DNA of 64,000 nt from Eudoraea chungangensis (lineage in GTDB: Bacteria > Bacteroidota > Bacteroidia > Flavobacteriales > Flavobacteriaceae), in contig NZ_JARDUB010000004.1 of assembly GCF_029360665.1 (NCBI RefSeq), positions 496,001-560,000 on the forward strand. The letters are read 5' to 3'. A program made the position numbers and the translations under genes. Shown here one piece after another: positions 18,262-27,066 of the stretch. How positions within the stretch are numbered: the first letter of the stretch is position 1; each line of letters starts with the position of its first letter. The notes under the pieces were generated by a model. That model had not been told where the DNA came from, did not search any database, and was given only the letters and a program-made list of their open reading frames with translations.

Positions 18262-19131
18262 CTAAACTGGTCGGTATTCCTTTTTATAGGCCATTGGAGT
18301 CCTTTTCGTAATGGTTTTGAATTGTTTGTTGAAGTTGGATAGGGTCTGAAAACCGCTCGCATAACAAGCCTGTGAAGCGTTGATTCTCTTTTCTATGAGT
18401 AGTTTGCAGGCATGACCGATGCGTATCTCACTGACAAATTCAGAAAACGTTTTGTTGGCATGAACCTTAAAATATCTGCTAAAGGAAGTCGGGGTCATAC
18501 TGGTGAGTTCGGCAAGTTCGGAAACCGTTATTTTACCTCTGAAATTTTGCATGACATATGCATAGACCTTGTTCATGCGCTCCGTATCCCCCTCTTTGAG
18601 ACTATTGGTGTATCCGGGACTTGCCAAGGGTTCCAAATCATTGGTGTTCGAGAGCATATTCAAGATGTTGAGCAATTCCAAAACACCGGTGAATCCATTT
18701 AATTCGGGTAGTCCTGCAATCATTTGGTGTACTGTTTCCCGTGTTCTTCCCGTAACATCCAATCCGCGTAGACTTTTTTTGAACAGTTGACGTAGTCGTA
18801 GGGCTTCTTCAGTTTGTAAAAAGCTTTTGCCAATCAAGTTTTCATTGAAATAGACTACGATTCCTTCACAATGCTCCTCTCCTATTCCGAAATTTGTTAG
18901 CTCATCACTTCGCCACAAATGGGGTAGATTAGGGCCTGTAAAGGTAATATCGCCCGGTTTAAAGGGTGTTACATGATCACCGATAAACCGCGTTCCCGCT
19001 CCTTTTAACACCATAAAAATTTGGTATTCGGCATGAAAATGCCAATTGGGGTCAAAGTAGCGCTCCTTGAGATGACTTACTACGAAAGCATGGTTTTCAG
19101 GTATCGGTGATTTTTGTAATGCAGATTTCAA
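18262..19131 (-). CDS. AraC-family transcriptional regulator with cupin sensor
   Basis: The 289-residue protein has an N-terminal cupin (AraC-binding) half, with HFHAEYQIFMVLKGAGTRFIG and FKPGDITFTGPNLPHLW (about 30-80), abridged. Its C-terminal two-helix-turn-helix domain (about 190-285) includes KITVSELAELTSMTPTSFSR, ASQACYASGFQTLSNFNKQF and TKRTPMAYKKEY. It faces the ThuA-azurin gene across a 144-bp divergent gap and is convergent with the DUF1593 gene (36 bp between stops, holding an AAGGATCCTT palindrome). The best guess is a sugar-responsive activator of the 19276-24777 unit. This rests on position only. Confidence 0.88.
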   Translation of the reverse strand: MKSALQKSPIPENHAFVVSHLKERYFDPNWHFHAEYQIFMVLKGAGTRFIGDHVTPFKPGDITFTGPNLPHLWRSDELTNFGIGEEHCEGIVVYFNENLIGKSFLQTEEALRLRQLFKKSLRGLDVTGRTRETVHQMIAGLPELNGFTGVLELLNILNMLSNTNDLEPLASPGYTNSLKEGDTERMNKVYAYVMQNFRGKITVSELAELTSMTPTSFSRYFKVHANKTFSEFVSEIRIGHACKLLIEKRINASQACYASGFQTLSNFNKQFKTITKRTPMAYKKEYRPV

Positions 19132-19275
19132 GTTGTCGAGATTAGCTTACTAATATATCTTATATTTTTGTAAATATAAATTTTAGAGATATAAAACAGT
19201 TAGTTATGGATACTTATCAGGATGTTTTTAGAATGACTTTTTAGTACTATTGAATAATTCATTACACCTCTTATT
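19132..19275. promoter_or_regulatory. Divergent promoter region of AraC regulator and ThuA-azurin operon
   Basis: The 144-bp gap between two divergent starts is AT-rich. TATTTTTG at 19163-19170 fits the Bacteroidota -7 element (TAnnTTTG) for the rightward operon, although no TTG lies at the ideal distance upstream. The AraC regulator would be expected to bind here. Confidence 0.35.
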
Positions 19276-22200
19276 ATGAAAACCAGCACGAAGTTTTTTG
19301 TACCTGTCTTATTTACTGCACTTTTTTTTATAAGCTGTGGGTCGGAGACCAAACAGGCAAAAGTTATTCCTGATGATCAACCCAGACGGATTGAACTCCT
19401 ATTTCTAGGCCATGATGCGGAACACCATCCTTCTAGTGAATATATGCCCATTTTGGCTTCCGCGCTCACGAAAGACGGTATCAATATTACCTATACCGAA
19501 GATGTCAACGATTTGAATGCCGATAATTTAGCACTATTTGACGGTGTTATTCTCTACGCGAACTACGAGGGTCGAATGCCGGAACACGAGCAGGCCTTGA
19601 TGGATTATGTTTCCGAAGGTCATGCCTTCATCCCACTTCATTGTGCCAGTTTCTGCTTTAAGGACAGCGATGCCTATATCGATATGGTCGGAGGTCGTTT
19701 CATGAGTCATGAAACTGGTGATTTTACCGCTGAAATAATTACCAAAGAGCACCCTATTATGGAAACGGTCACCCCTTTTGAAACTTGGGATGAAACGTAT
19801 GTGCACGACAAGTTAGCCGACGACATAAACGTCCTAATGGAACGAGTGGAGGGAGAACATCGCGAACCTTGGACTTGGGTAAAGAATTATGGAAAAGGCA
19901 AGGTTTTTTATACGGCCTATGGACACGATGAGCGTACTTGGAACCAGCCCGGTTTCCAAAATTTGGTAAAGGAAGGTATTCTTTGGGCGGTCGATTCGGT
20001 CGCAAAAAAGAACTGGACCGATTTTATGGTCGATATACCGACATTGACCTACGAACCGAAAGATAATATTCCCAACTACGAGAAGAGGGATCCCCCACTT
20101 CAATATCAAATACCTTTGAGTCCCGAAGCTTCCGCAAAATTGATTCAAGTGCCGCCCGGATTCAGATTGGAGCTCTTTGCTTCTGAACCAGATATCGTAA
20201 ATCCGATTGCTATGAATTGGGACGAACGCGGTCGTCTTTGGGCTATCGAAACCGTTGATTATCCGAACACCGTTCGCGAAGACAAAAGTTCGGGAGATGA
20301 CGTCATCAAAATATTGGAGGATACCGATAATGATGGAAAAGCGGATAAGGTAACTGTATTTGCCGGAGGCCTCAACCTACCTACCAGTTTCGTATTTGTC
20401 AATGGTGGTATATTGGTTTCCCAAGCACCGCATTTTTTATTTTTAAAGGATACCGACGGGGATGATATGGCCGATATCCGGGAAGTGATCATCGATGGAT
20501 GGGGTACCTTTGATACCCATGCCGGACCTTCCAATCTTCAAATGGGAATTGACAATAAAATTTATGGGGTCTTGGGCTATTCGGGGTTCAAGGGCGAAAT
20601 CTTTGGCAAGCCTTTCGAATTTGGCCAAGGTCTTTATCGGTTTGATACCGACTATACCGAATTCGAGTACCTGACCAAAACGAGCAACAATACTTGGGGA
20701 CTTGGATTTACCGAAGACAACTCTATTTTTGCTTCCACCGCCAACAACACCCATAGCGTTTATTTGGGCATCAACAATTCATATTTCGAAGGGGTCGAGG
20801 GTATCAGTAATGCGGGCAGTAAGAAAATCGATGGTCATTATTTTATGCAGCCCATCACACCCAATGTTCGCCAGGTAGATGTTTTCGGGGGATTCACGGC
20901 TGCGGCAGGACATCACTTCTATACTGCGCGTGAATACCCTAAAAGCTATTGGAACAAAGTGGCCTTCGTTTGTGAACCTACGGGTGGACTGGTGCATATT
21001 TCAAAAATTGTTGAAGATGGGGCAGGTTATGTCGAACAGGACGGTGGTAATCTATTCTCAAGTGCTGACGAGTGGGTATCCCCGGTCGAGGCCAAAGTTG
21101 GTCCTGATGGCGTGGTCTGGGTAGCCGACTGGTACAATTTCATAGTGCAGCACAACCCAACTCCCAGAAAAGAAAGAGGGGGGTACGATGCTGAAAACGG
21201 CGAGGGTAACGCCTACAAAAACCCGCTACGCGACAAGTCAAAGGGGCGCATTTGGCGCGTCGTCCCAAAAACGTATGAGGCAAGTGATTACCCTAAACTA
21301 ACTACGGATGACCCAAGTACTTTAATTGCCGCTTTAGGTCATGACAACATGTTTTGGCGGTTGACCGCGCAACGTTTGCTTGTTGAGCGAAATAATGAGG
21401 ACATTGTTGAAGATTTACTTCCATTAGTGGCCGATCAAACCGTTGCCGCTAATTTGAATTCTACTGCCCTGCATGCGATTTGGGCTCTTGAAGGTTTAGT
21501 TACTCTAGAAGAAAATTCAGAGGCCCTCAATGCGGTCGAAAAAGCGTTGGACCATTCTTCGGCCGAAGTTCGAAGAGCCGCCTTACAAATCCTTCCCAGA
21601 ACGGATAGAACGGCCAGAGCGATTTCCAAGTCTAAATTACTTAACGACCAAGACCCTCAAGTAGTATTGCAGACACTATTAGTCCTTTCCGAATTGCAAT
21701 CCTCGGAAAACCTCGGAAGCAAATTGTTCGTTATGAGTGAAACAGACCGTATCATGGATGATAATTGGCTGTCAAAAGCAGTTTATATCGCGGGCTCAAA
21801 ACATAGTCCAGGATTCCTTACGGCATATAAGAAAGCACACCCTGATGTTGGTGAAGATTTTGCGCAGGAGGTGCTGCCCTATCAAGTAAGTTATAAAGAT
21901 AGTAAGTGGAAGACCATGACACTGCCGCAAACCATTGAGGATGCAGGAGTGAATATCGATGGCACGCTCTGGTTCCGTAAAACGATTGCATTGCCTGAAA
22001 GTGTATCAGGAAAATCCGCCACCCTGTCCTTGGCACAGATCAATGACAATGATATTACTTATGTCAACGGACAACAGGTCGGGGCGACGAAAGGCTATCA
22101 AGAAACCAGAACCTATACTATCAAACCTGGCATTTTAAAAGCTGGAGAAAATACAATTGCCGTTTGGATGGAGGACGTCGGTGGAGGAGGTGGAATTTAT

Positions 22201-22779
22201 GGCGATGTTCATCCGATGGAATTGAAGGTCGCGGGTCAAAGCCTTTCTCTGAAAGGTGAATGGAAATATGATGTGGAGAAAGATTACTCGGGTCAAACAA
22301 GTGAATTTTCAAAAAAGAGCATCGCCGAGATGCTATATGAGAATTACGGTGGCAAGCTTTCTTCGGAAGATGCTTTGGTCGAAGCCGATGTCGATCAGGT
22401 CATTACGATACGCACCATTAAGAATGAGATGAAATACGATATTCCTGAATTTACCGTAAAAGCGGGGGAGACCATAGAATTGGTTTTTGAGAATAACGAT
22501 TTTATGCAACATAATTTGTTGGTATTAGCCAAGGGAAGTAAAGAATTGGTAGGGGCTGCAGCGGACAAAATGGCCCAAGACCCCAATGGTGCCGAGCGGG
22601 ATTATATCCCGGATATGCCACAGGTTCTGGAAGCTACCCCCATGGTCGACCCTGAAAAAAAGGCTGTGTTGCGTTTTAAGGTTCCTGATGAACCTGGTGA
22701 GTATCCCTATATCTGCACATTTCCCGGTCACTGGCGTATCATGCAGGGCGTTATGAAAGTAGTGGCAAATCCAGCATAA
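19276..22779 (+). CDS. Giant lipoprotein: ThuA + PQQ-type propeller + HEAT + galactose-binding + azurin domains
   Basis: The 1167-residue product has a lipoprotein signal (FFVPVLFTALFFISCG). A ThuA (trehalose-utilisation) domain spans about 38-245 (LLFLGHDAEHHPSSEYMPIL, IPLHCASFCF). A six-blade-type propeller of the membrane-bound dehydrogenase (Pirellula/Verrucomicrobia N-terminal) family covers about 295-690 (PPGFRLELFASEPDIVNPIA, DTDNDGKADKVTVFAGGLN). HEAT-like helices follow (700-830), then a galactose-binding jelly roll (875-1020: WFRKTIALP, GENTIAVWMED). The C-terminal cupredoxin (1055-1167) has type-1 copper ligands His in MQHNLLVL and Cys/His/Met in CTFPGHWRIMQG, the azurin pattern. 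No CxxCH haem motif is present. It is probably a sugar dehydrogenase that donates electrons through its own azurin, with the downstream isomerase and Gfo/Idh enzymes handling the product; this is inference. Confidence 0.88.
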   Translation: MKTSTKFFVPVLFTALFFISCGSETKQAKVIPDDQPRRIELLFLGHDAEHHPSSEYMPILASALTKDGINITYTEDVNDLNADNLALFDGVILYANYEGRMPEHEQALMDYVSEGHAFIPLHCASFCFKDSDAYIDMVGGRFMSHETGDFTAEIITKEHPIMETVTPFETWDETYVHDKLADDINVLMERVEGEHREPWTWVKNYGKGKVFYTAYGHDERTWNQPGFQNLVKEGILWAVDSVAKKNWTDFMVDIPTLTYEPKDNIPNYEKRDPPLQYQIPLSPEASAKLIQVPPGFRLELFASEPDIVNPIAMNWDERGRLWAIETVDYPNTVREDKSSGDDVIKILEDTDNDGKADKVTVFAGGLNLPTSFVFVNGGILVSQAPHFLFLKDTDGDDMADIREVIIDGWGTFDTHAGPSNLQMGIDNKIYGVLGYSGFKGEIFGKPFEFGQGLYRFDTDYTEFEYLTKTSNNTWGLGFTEDNSIFASTANNTHSVYLGINNSYFEGVEGISNAGSKKIDGHYFMQPITPNVRQVDVFGGFTAAAGHHFYTAREYPKSYWNKVAFVCEPTGGLVHISKIVEDGAGYVEQDGGNLFSSADEWVSPVEAKVGPDGVVWVADWYNFIVQHNPTPRKERGGYDAENGEGNAYKNPLRDKSKGRIWRVVPKTYEASDYPKLTTDDPSTLIAALGHDNMFWRLTAQRLLVERNNEDIVEDLLPLVADQTVAANLNSTALHAIWALEGLVTLEENSEALNAVEKALDHSSAEVRRAALQILPRTDRTARAISKSKLLNDQDPQVVLQTLLVLSELQSSENLGSKLFVMSETDRIMDDNWLSKAVYIAGSKHSPGFLTAYKKAHPDVGEDFAQEVLPYQVSYKDSKWKTMTLPQTIEDAGVNIDGTLWFRKTIALPESVSGKSATLSLAQINDNDITYVNGQQVGATKGYQETRTYTIKPGILKAGENTIAVWMEDVGGGGGIYGDVHPMELKVAGQSLSLKGEWKYDVEKDYSGQTSEFSKKSIAEMLYENYGGKLSSEDALVEADVDQVITIRTIKNEMKYDIPEFTVKAGETIELVFENNDFMQHNLLVLAKGSKELVGAAADKMAQDPNGAERDYIPDMPQVLEATPMVDPEKKAVLRFKVPDEPGEYPYICTFPGHWRIMQGVMKVVANPA

Positions 22780-22780
22780 G

Positions 22781-23650
22781 ATGAACGAACGGTTAAGATT
22801 CGGGGTTAGTACCTGGTTGTGGCAATCACCTTTCACCACGGAGTCGATTGTACTTTTTCCTAAAATCAAGGCGATGGGTTTTGATGTTGTTGAGATTCCA
22901 GTGGAAAATCCAGATTTGATCGATGTGAAAATCGTCAAAGAGGCTTTAAGTGTCAATGGCCTAATACCGACGATTTGCATCGTTTTTGGTGATGACAAAG
23001 ATTTAACCTCAGATGAGGTTTCCTTATATCAAAATTGTTTCGAGCATGCCGAAAAGTGTTTTGAGCTTGCCGCCTCACTGGGTGTCGGATTTGTTGCCGG
23101 ACCGTTATATGCTGCGGTAGGCAAGGCGCGTTTGGCATCCGAAGAACAAAAGAAAGCGGAATGGGGCCGAGCGGTCAAAAATTTAAGAACGCTTTCCGAT
23201 ATCGCTAAAAAGCATGGGCTGGATATCGCTTTGGAGCCTTTGAATCGATTCGAGTCCGATCTGATCAATACTGCAGATGATGTGGTAAGGCTACTTAATG
23301 AAATCAATGAAGCCAACATGAAAATCATTTTGGACGGATTTCATATGACCATAGAAGAACAGGATATCCGCAAGGCTATCCAGACCGCGGGCGACAGGTT
23401 GATTCATGTTCAGGTTTCCGAGAACCATAGGGGTATACCGGGCACGGGATTGACCCCATGGGACGAATTTGCAAAAGGCTTGGCCGATGTGAACTATTCT
23501 GGGGCCGTCGTCATCGAAAGTTTCACTCCCGAAATACCTGAATTGGCAGCGGCTGTAAATATTTGGAAAAGACTCGCCATTAGTCAAGATGAGTTTGCTA
23601 AAAAAGGACTAAAATTTTTAAAATCAACATTTCAACAAAATATAAAATGA
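22781..23650 (+). CDS. Tagatose/psicose 3-epimerase-like sugar isomerase
   Basis: The 289-residue cytoplasmic TIM barrel has no signal peptide. Residues of ketose 3-epimerases are conserved at almost identical numbers: Glu152 and Glu158 in LEPLNRFE, Asp185 and His188 in ILDGFHM, His209 in LIHVQVSE, Arg217 in NHRGIPG, Glu246 in VVIESFTP. These form the Mn/Co-binding and proton-transfer set, so an active C3 epimerase is a firm prediction, though the sugar is not fixed. ATG follows the stop of the azurin-fusion gene after one base, and its stop overlaps the next ATG by four bases (ATGA), a tight operon. Confidence 0.85.
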   Translation: MNERLRFGVSTWLWQSPFTTESIVLFPKIKAMGFDVVEIPVENPDLIDVKIVKEALSVNGLIPTICIVFGDDKDLTSDEVSLYQNCFEHAEKCFELAASLGVGFVAGPLYAAVGKARLASEEQKKAEWGRAVKNLRTLSDIAKKHGLDIALEPLNRFESDLINTADDVVRLLNEINEANMKIILDGFHMTIEEQDIRKAIQTAGDRLIHVQVSENHRGIPGTGLTPWDEFAKGLADVNYSGAVVIESFTPEIPELAAAVNIWKRLAISQDEFAKKGLKFLKSTFQQNIK

Positions 23651-24777
23651 GCACAAAAAAGATTAAAATAGCCATTGTGGGCTTAGGGTTTGGCGCCGAA
23701 TTTATTCCTATCTATAAAAAATATCCAAATGCGGAGCTGGTTGCCGTATGTCAGCGCAACGAGGAAAAGTTAAATGAAATTGCCGATGCTTTTGAGGTCG
23801 AAAAAAGATATACTTCATATGAAGAATTGTTGAAAGACCCGGATATCGATGCGGTGCACATCAATACTCCAATCCCCAATCACGGCGAGCAATCGATTCA
23901 AGCATTGAAGGCCGGTAAGCATGTGGCCTGTACCGTTCCCATGGCAACAACGGTTGAAGAATGTGAAGAAATCGTGAATCTGACCCAAGAAACCGGATTG
24001 ACCTATATGATGATGGAAACAGTGGTATATGCGCGTGAATTTCTCTACATGAAAGAACTCTATGAAAATGGGGAGCTCGGCAAAGTGCAATTCCTGAAGG
24101 CGAGCCACCAACAAGACATGGACGGATGGCCCAACTATTGGCCCGGCCTGCCCCCTATGCATTATGCGACCCATTGTGTAGGGCCGGTTTTAGCATTAAC
24201 GAGGGATGAAGCGCAATTTGTCTCCTGTTTTGGCTCAGGAACAATACGCGAAGAATTGATCAAAGAATACAATTCGCCATTTGCGGTTGAGACCACCCAT
24301 ATCAAATTCAGAAATTCAGATGTAAGCGCTCAGGTCTATCGTTCGCTTTTTGATGTGGCACGACAGTACCGAGAAAGTTTTGAAGTATATGGATCCAAGA
24401 AATCGGTAGAATGGCCTTTGATTGAAGGAAAACCTTTGGTGGTTCACACCGCCAAAAAACCAGAACCTGAAATTCCCGAAGAAGTAGATTGTCCTGATTT
24501 TGCAAAATTGTTACCTGAGGAAATTCAAGCATTTACTACCGGAGGGGTTTATGATACCGATGGCAATACCCATTTATCATTTACGCAAGGGGCAGGTCAT
24601 GGCGGGTCACATCCGCATTTGGTGCATGCATTTGTTGATGCTTTATTGAAAGGCGAATCTCCATACCCAAATGCGAAACAATCGGCCAATATTACCTGTG
24701 TCGGTATCTTGGCGCATGAATCAGCTTTGAAGGGCGGAGAGATTATTAAGCTGCCTGAATTTACTTTTGTGAATTAA
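23647..24777 (+). CDS. Gfo/Idh/MocA-family NAD(P)-dependent oxidoreductase
   Basis: The 376-residue cytoplasmic protein has an N-terminal Rossmann fold (AIVGLGFGAEFIPIYKKY, GxGxxG-like) and the second-strand/acidic and HxxPxPNHGEQSIQALKAGKHV signature (INTPIPNHGEQ). The usual catalytic EKP motif is replaced by CTVPMATT, so the lysine is missing at the standard place. The C-terminal half has HPHLVHAFVDALLKGE, typical of the family's C-terminal region. It overlaps the epimerase gene by ATGA. Together with ThuA-type and isomerase genes this resembles the 3-keto-glycoside pathways described in gut Bacteroides, in which a dehydrogenase and isomerase-like lyases open unusual glycosides. The role here is inferred. 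Confidence 0.85.
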   Translation: MSTKKIKIAIVGLGFGAEFIPIYKKYPNAELVAVCQRNEEKLNEIADAFEVEKRYTSYEELLKDPDIDAVHINTPIPNHGEQSIQALKAGKHVACTVPMATTVEECEEIVNLTQETGLTYMMMETVVYAREFLYMKELYENGELGKVQFLKASHQQDMDGWPNYWPGLPPMHYATHCVGPVLALTRDEAQFVSCFGSGTIREELIKEYNSPFAVETTHIKFRNSDVSAQVYRSLFDVARQYRESFEVYGSKKSVEWPLIEGKPLVVHTAKKPEPEIPEEVDCPDFAKLLPEEIQAFTTGGVYDTDGNTHLSFTQGAGHGGSHPHLVHAFVDALLKGESPYPNAKQSANITCVGILAHESALKGGEIIKLPEFTFVN

Positions 24778-24874
24778 ATTCTTTTAACGATTGTTAAATA
24801 CAGTACCCAAGACTATTTTGCTTTATTGAGCCCTGATTGGCCTTAATTATGATACGAACTTTTTAAGTCTCAAC

Positions 24875-27049
24875 ATGACCTGTAATAAATATATTCTTTT
24901 ACTAATTGTACTTTTTAGTAGTTTAACTTACGCACAATCACTTGATGGTTATGACCTTTGGCTTGGATATTCTAAAGTGGAAGATGTTCTTTTAGCTCAA
25001 GAATATAGCAACGCTACGAAATCTATTTATTTTCCGGAAGAAAGTGAAATGTTGATTGTGACTAAAAAAGAACTTAAAAGGGGGCTTGAAAATTTACTTG
25101 GTCAGTCACCAGATATTTCTAACTTACAAGGTTCGGGTACTACCTTGTTAATTTCCAAAAAAGATGATTTACCGCAAACAGTACTGGAAGTTTTAGATCA
25201 AAACCTCGAACAAGTAGGCAAAGAGGGTTTTGTGCTCAAGGAAATCCTATCGGATGGAAAAGAGATGCTCGTACTTTCCGCCAACAATGACCAAGGAATA
25301 TTGTATGGTGTTTTTAGGTTGCTTTCTTTGATGCAGCAAGGAGAAACATTGGGAAGATTGGATATCATTGACGCGCCAAAAATCGATTTGCGCGTGCTCA
25401 ACCATTGGGATAATCTCGACCGTACTGTAGAGCGAGGCTATGCTGGATTTTCACTTTGGAATTGGCAAAAATTACCTGAATACATTGACCCACGATACAT
25501 CGATTATGCTCGTGCGAATGCATCTATTGGTATAAATGGTACCGCCGTGAGCAATGTAAATGCGAATTCATTGATTCTTACCCCAATGTATTTGGAAAAA
25601 GTGAAAGCATTAGCCGATACGTTTAGACCTTATGGCATTAAAGTCTATTTAACAGCAAGGTTCTCCTCACCTATTGAAATTGGAGGACTTGAGACGGCGG
25701 ATCCATTGGATGCAAATGTTCAAGAATGGTGGAGGAAAAAAACAGATCAAATTTATGCCCTGATCCCAGATTTTGGAGGATACTTGGTTAAAGCGAATTC
25801 AGAAGGGCAACCCGGCCCCCAAAATTATGGAAGAACCCATGTAGATGGAGCCAACATGATGGCGAAGGTTTTAGAACCTCATGGCGGTATAGTGATGTGG
25901 CGGGCATTTGTATATTCTGAGCATGACAAGAACGATCGTGCAAAACAAGCGTATTCTGAATTTGTTCCATTTGATGGCAAGTTTATGGATAATGTATTGG
26001 TGCAGTCAAAGAATGGCGCCATAGATTTTCAACCTCGCGAGCCTTTCCACCCTATGTTTGGAGCCATGCCTCAGACCAATTTGATGATGGAATTTCAGAT
26101 TACCAAAGAATACCTAGGGTTTAGTACCCATTTGGTTTATTTGCCAAAATTGTTTGAAGAGGTGCTAGACGCTGATACCTTTCAGAAAGGTAAAGGTTCA
26201 ACTGTCGCTAAGGTTGTAGACGGTACATTGCACGGAACCAAGTTAACTGGAATCGCCGGAGTAGCCAATACGGGAACAGACCTGAATTGGACGGGCCATA
26301 CTTTTGCACAAGCAGATTGGTACGGTTTCGGAAGATTGGCATGGAATCCATACTTGGGTGCAGAGAAAATTGCTGATGAATGGATAAAAGCTACATATTC
26401 CCGAAATCCAAAGTTTGTTGAACCTATAAAAAAAATGATGCTTGGCTCTAGGGAAGCAGTTGTCAACTATATGAATCCTTTAGGATTACATCATATTTTT
26501 GATACAGGTCATCACTACGGACCTGGGCCATGGGTTAGTGAACTGAGCAGGCCTGAATGGAATCCCACCTACTATCATAAAGCCGATGAGAACGGCATTG
26601 GGTTTGACCGTACCTCAACGGGAAGTGATGCTACTGCGCAATATGCTCCTGAACTGGCAAAGATTTTTAACGACCCAAAAACCACTCCAGAAGAATTGCT
26701 ATTATGGTTTCACCACCTACCGTGGGATTATAAATTGAAAAACGGGTTAACACTTTGGAACGGAATGGCATTAAAGTACCAAGAAGGGGTCGATCAGGTG
26801 AAAGAGATGATCGAAACTTGGGAAAAATCTAAGCCCTATGTTTCAAAAGAACAGTTTGAAGAAATACAAATGAGTTTGAATATACAGCTCAAGGAAGCCA
26901 AATGGTGGCGAGATGCCTGTCTTCTTTATTTTCAAACTTTTTCGAAACAGGAACTTCCTCAAGGAGTAGAAAAACCGACAAAAACTTTAGAATATTTTAA
27001 ATCTTTGAAATTTCCATTTGCTCCGGGTAGACGACCCCAATGGGATTGA
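24875..27049 (+). CDS. aguA: Alpha-glucuronidase, glycoside hydrolase family 67
   Basis: The 724-residue enzyme has a signal peptide (about 1-20, ending SLTYAQ), an N-terminal domain (to about 150), and a catalytic barrel typical of GH67. Acid Glu310 lies in KANSEGQPGP, Asp384 in GAIDFQPREP, and Glu412 in QITKEYLG; the 28-residue spacing between the last two equals that of characterised GH67 enzymes (D364/E392). Also typical are NWDNLD-type (here HWDNLDRTVERGYAG) and FDTGHHYGPGPWV. It cleaves (4-O-methyl)glucuronic acid from the non-reducing end of xylo-oligosaccharides, so this locus should act on glucuronoxylan. The C-terminal helical domain is complete. Confidence 0.93.
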   Translation: MTCNKYILLLIVLFSSLTYAQSLDGYDLWLGYSKVEDVLLAQEYSNATKSIYFPEESEMLIVTKKELKRGLENLLGQSPDISNLQGSGTTLLISKKDDLPQTVLEVLDQNLEQVGKEGFVLKEILSDGKEMLVLSANNDQGILYGVFRLLSLMQQGETLGRLDIIDAPKIDLRVLNHWDNLDRTVERGYAGFSLWNWQKLPEYIDPRYIDYARANASIGINGTAVSNVNANSLILTPMYLEKVKALADTFRPYGIKVYLTARFSSPIEIGGLETADPLDANVQEWWRKKTDQIYALIPDFGGYLVKANSEGQPGPQNYGRTHVDGANMMAKVLEPHGGIVMWRAFVYSEHDKNDRAKQAYSEFVPFDGKFMDNVLVQSKNGAIDFQPREPFHPMFGAMPQTNLMMEFQITKEYLGFSTHLVYLPKLFEEVLDADTFQKGKGSTVAKVVDGTLHGTKLTGIAGVANTGTDLNWTGHTFAQADWYGFGRLAWNPYLGAEKIADEWIKATYSRNPKFVEPIKKMMLGSREAVVNYMNPLGLHHIFDTGHHYGPGPWVSELSRPEWNPTYYHKADENGIGFDRTSTGSDATAQYAPELAKIFNDPKTTPEELLLWFHHLPWDYKLKNGLTLWNGMALKYQEGVDQVKEMIETWEKSKPYVSKEQFEEIQMSLNIQLKEAKWWRDACLLYFQTFSKQELPQGVEKPTKTLEYFKSLKFPFAPGRRPQWD

Positions 27050-27066
27050 AAAGAATAGTTCGCATT

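Noticed and set aside
19276-22779. Cytochrome c domain in the ThuA-propeller fusion
   Set aside because: No CxxCH motif is present; the C-terminus is azurin-like.
22525-22998. 157-codon minus-strand frame across the azurin/epimerase junction
   Set aside because: Antisense to two recognised genes; composition of a shadow.
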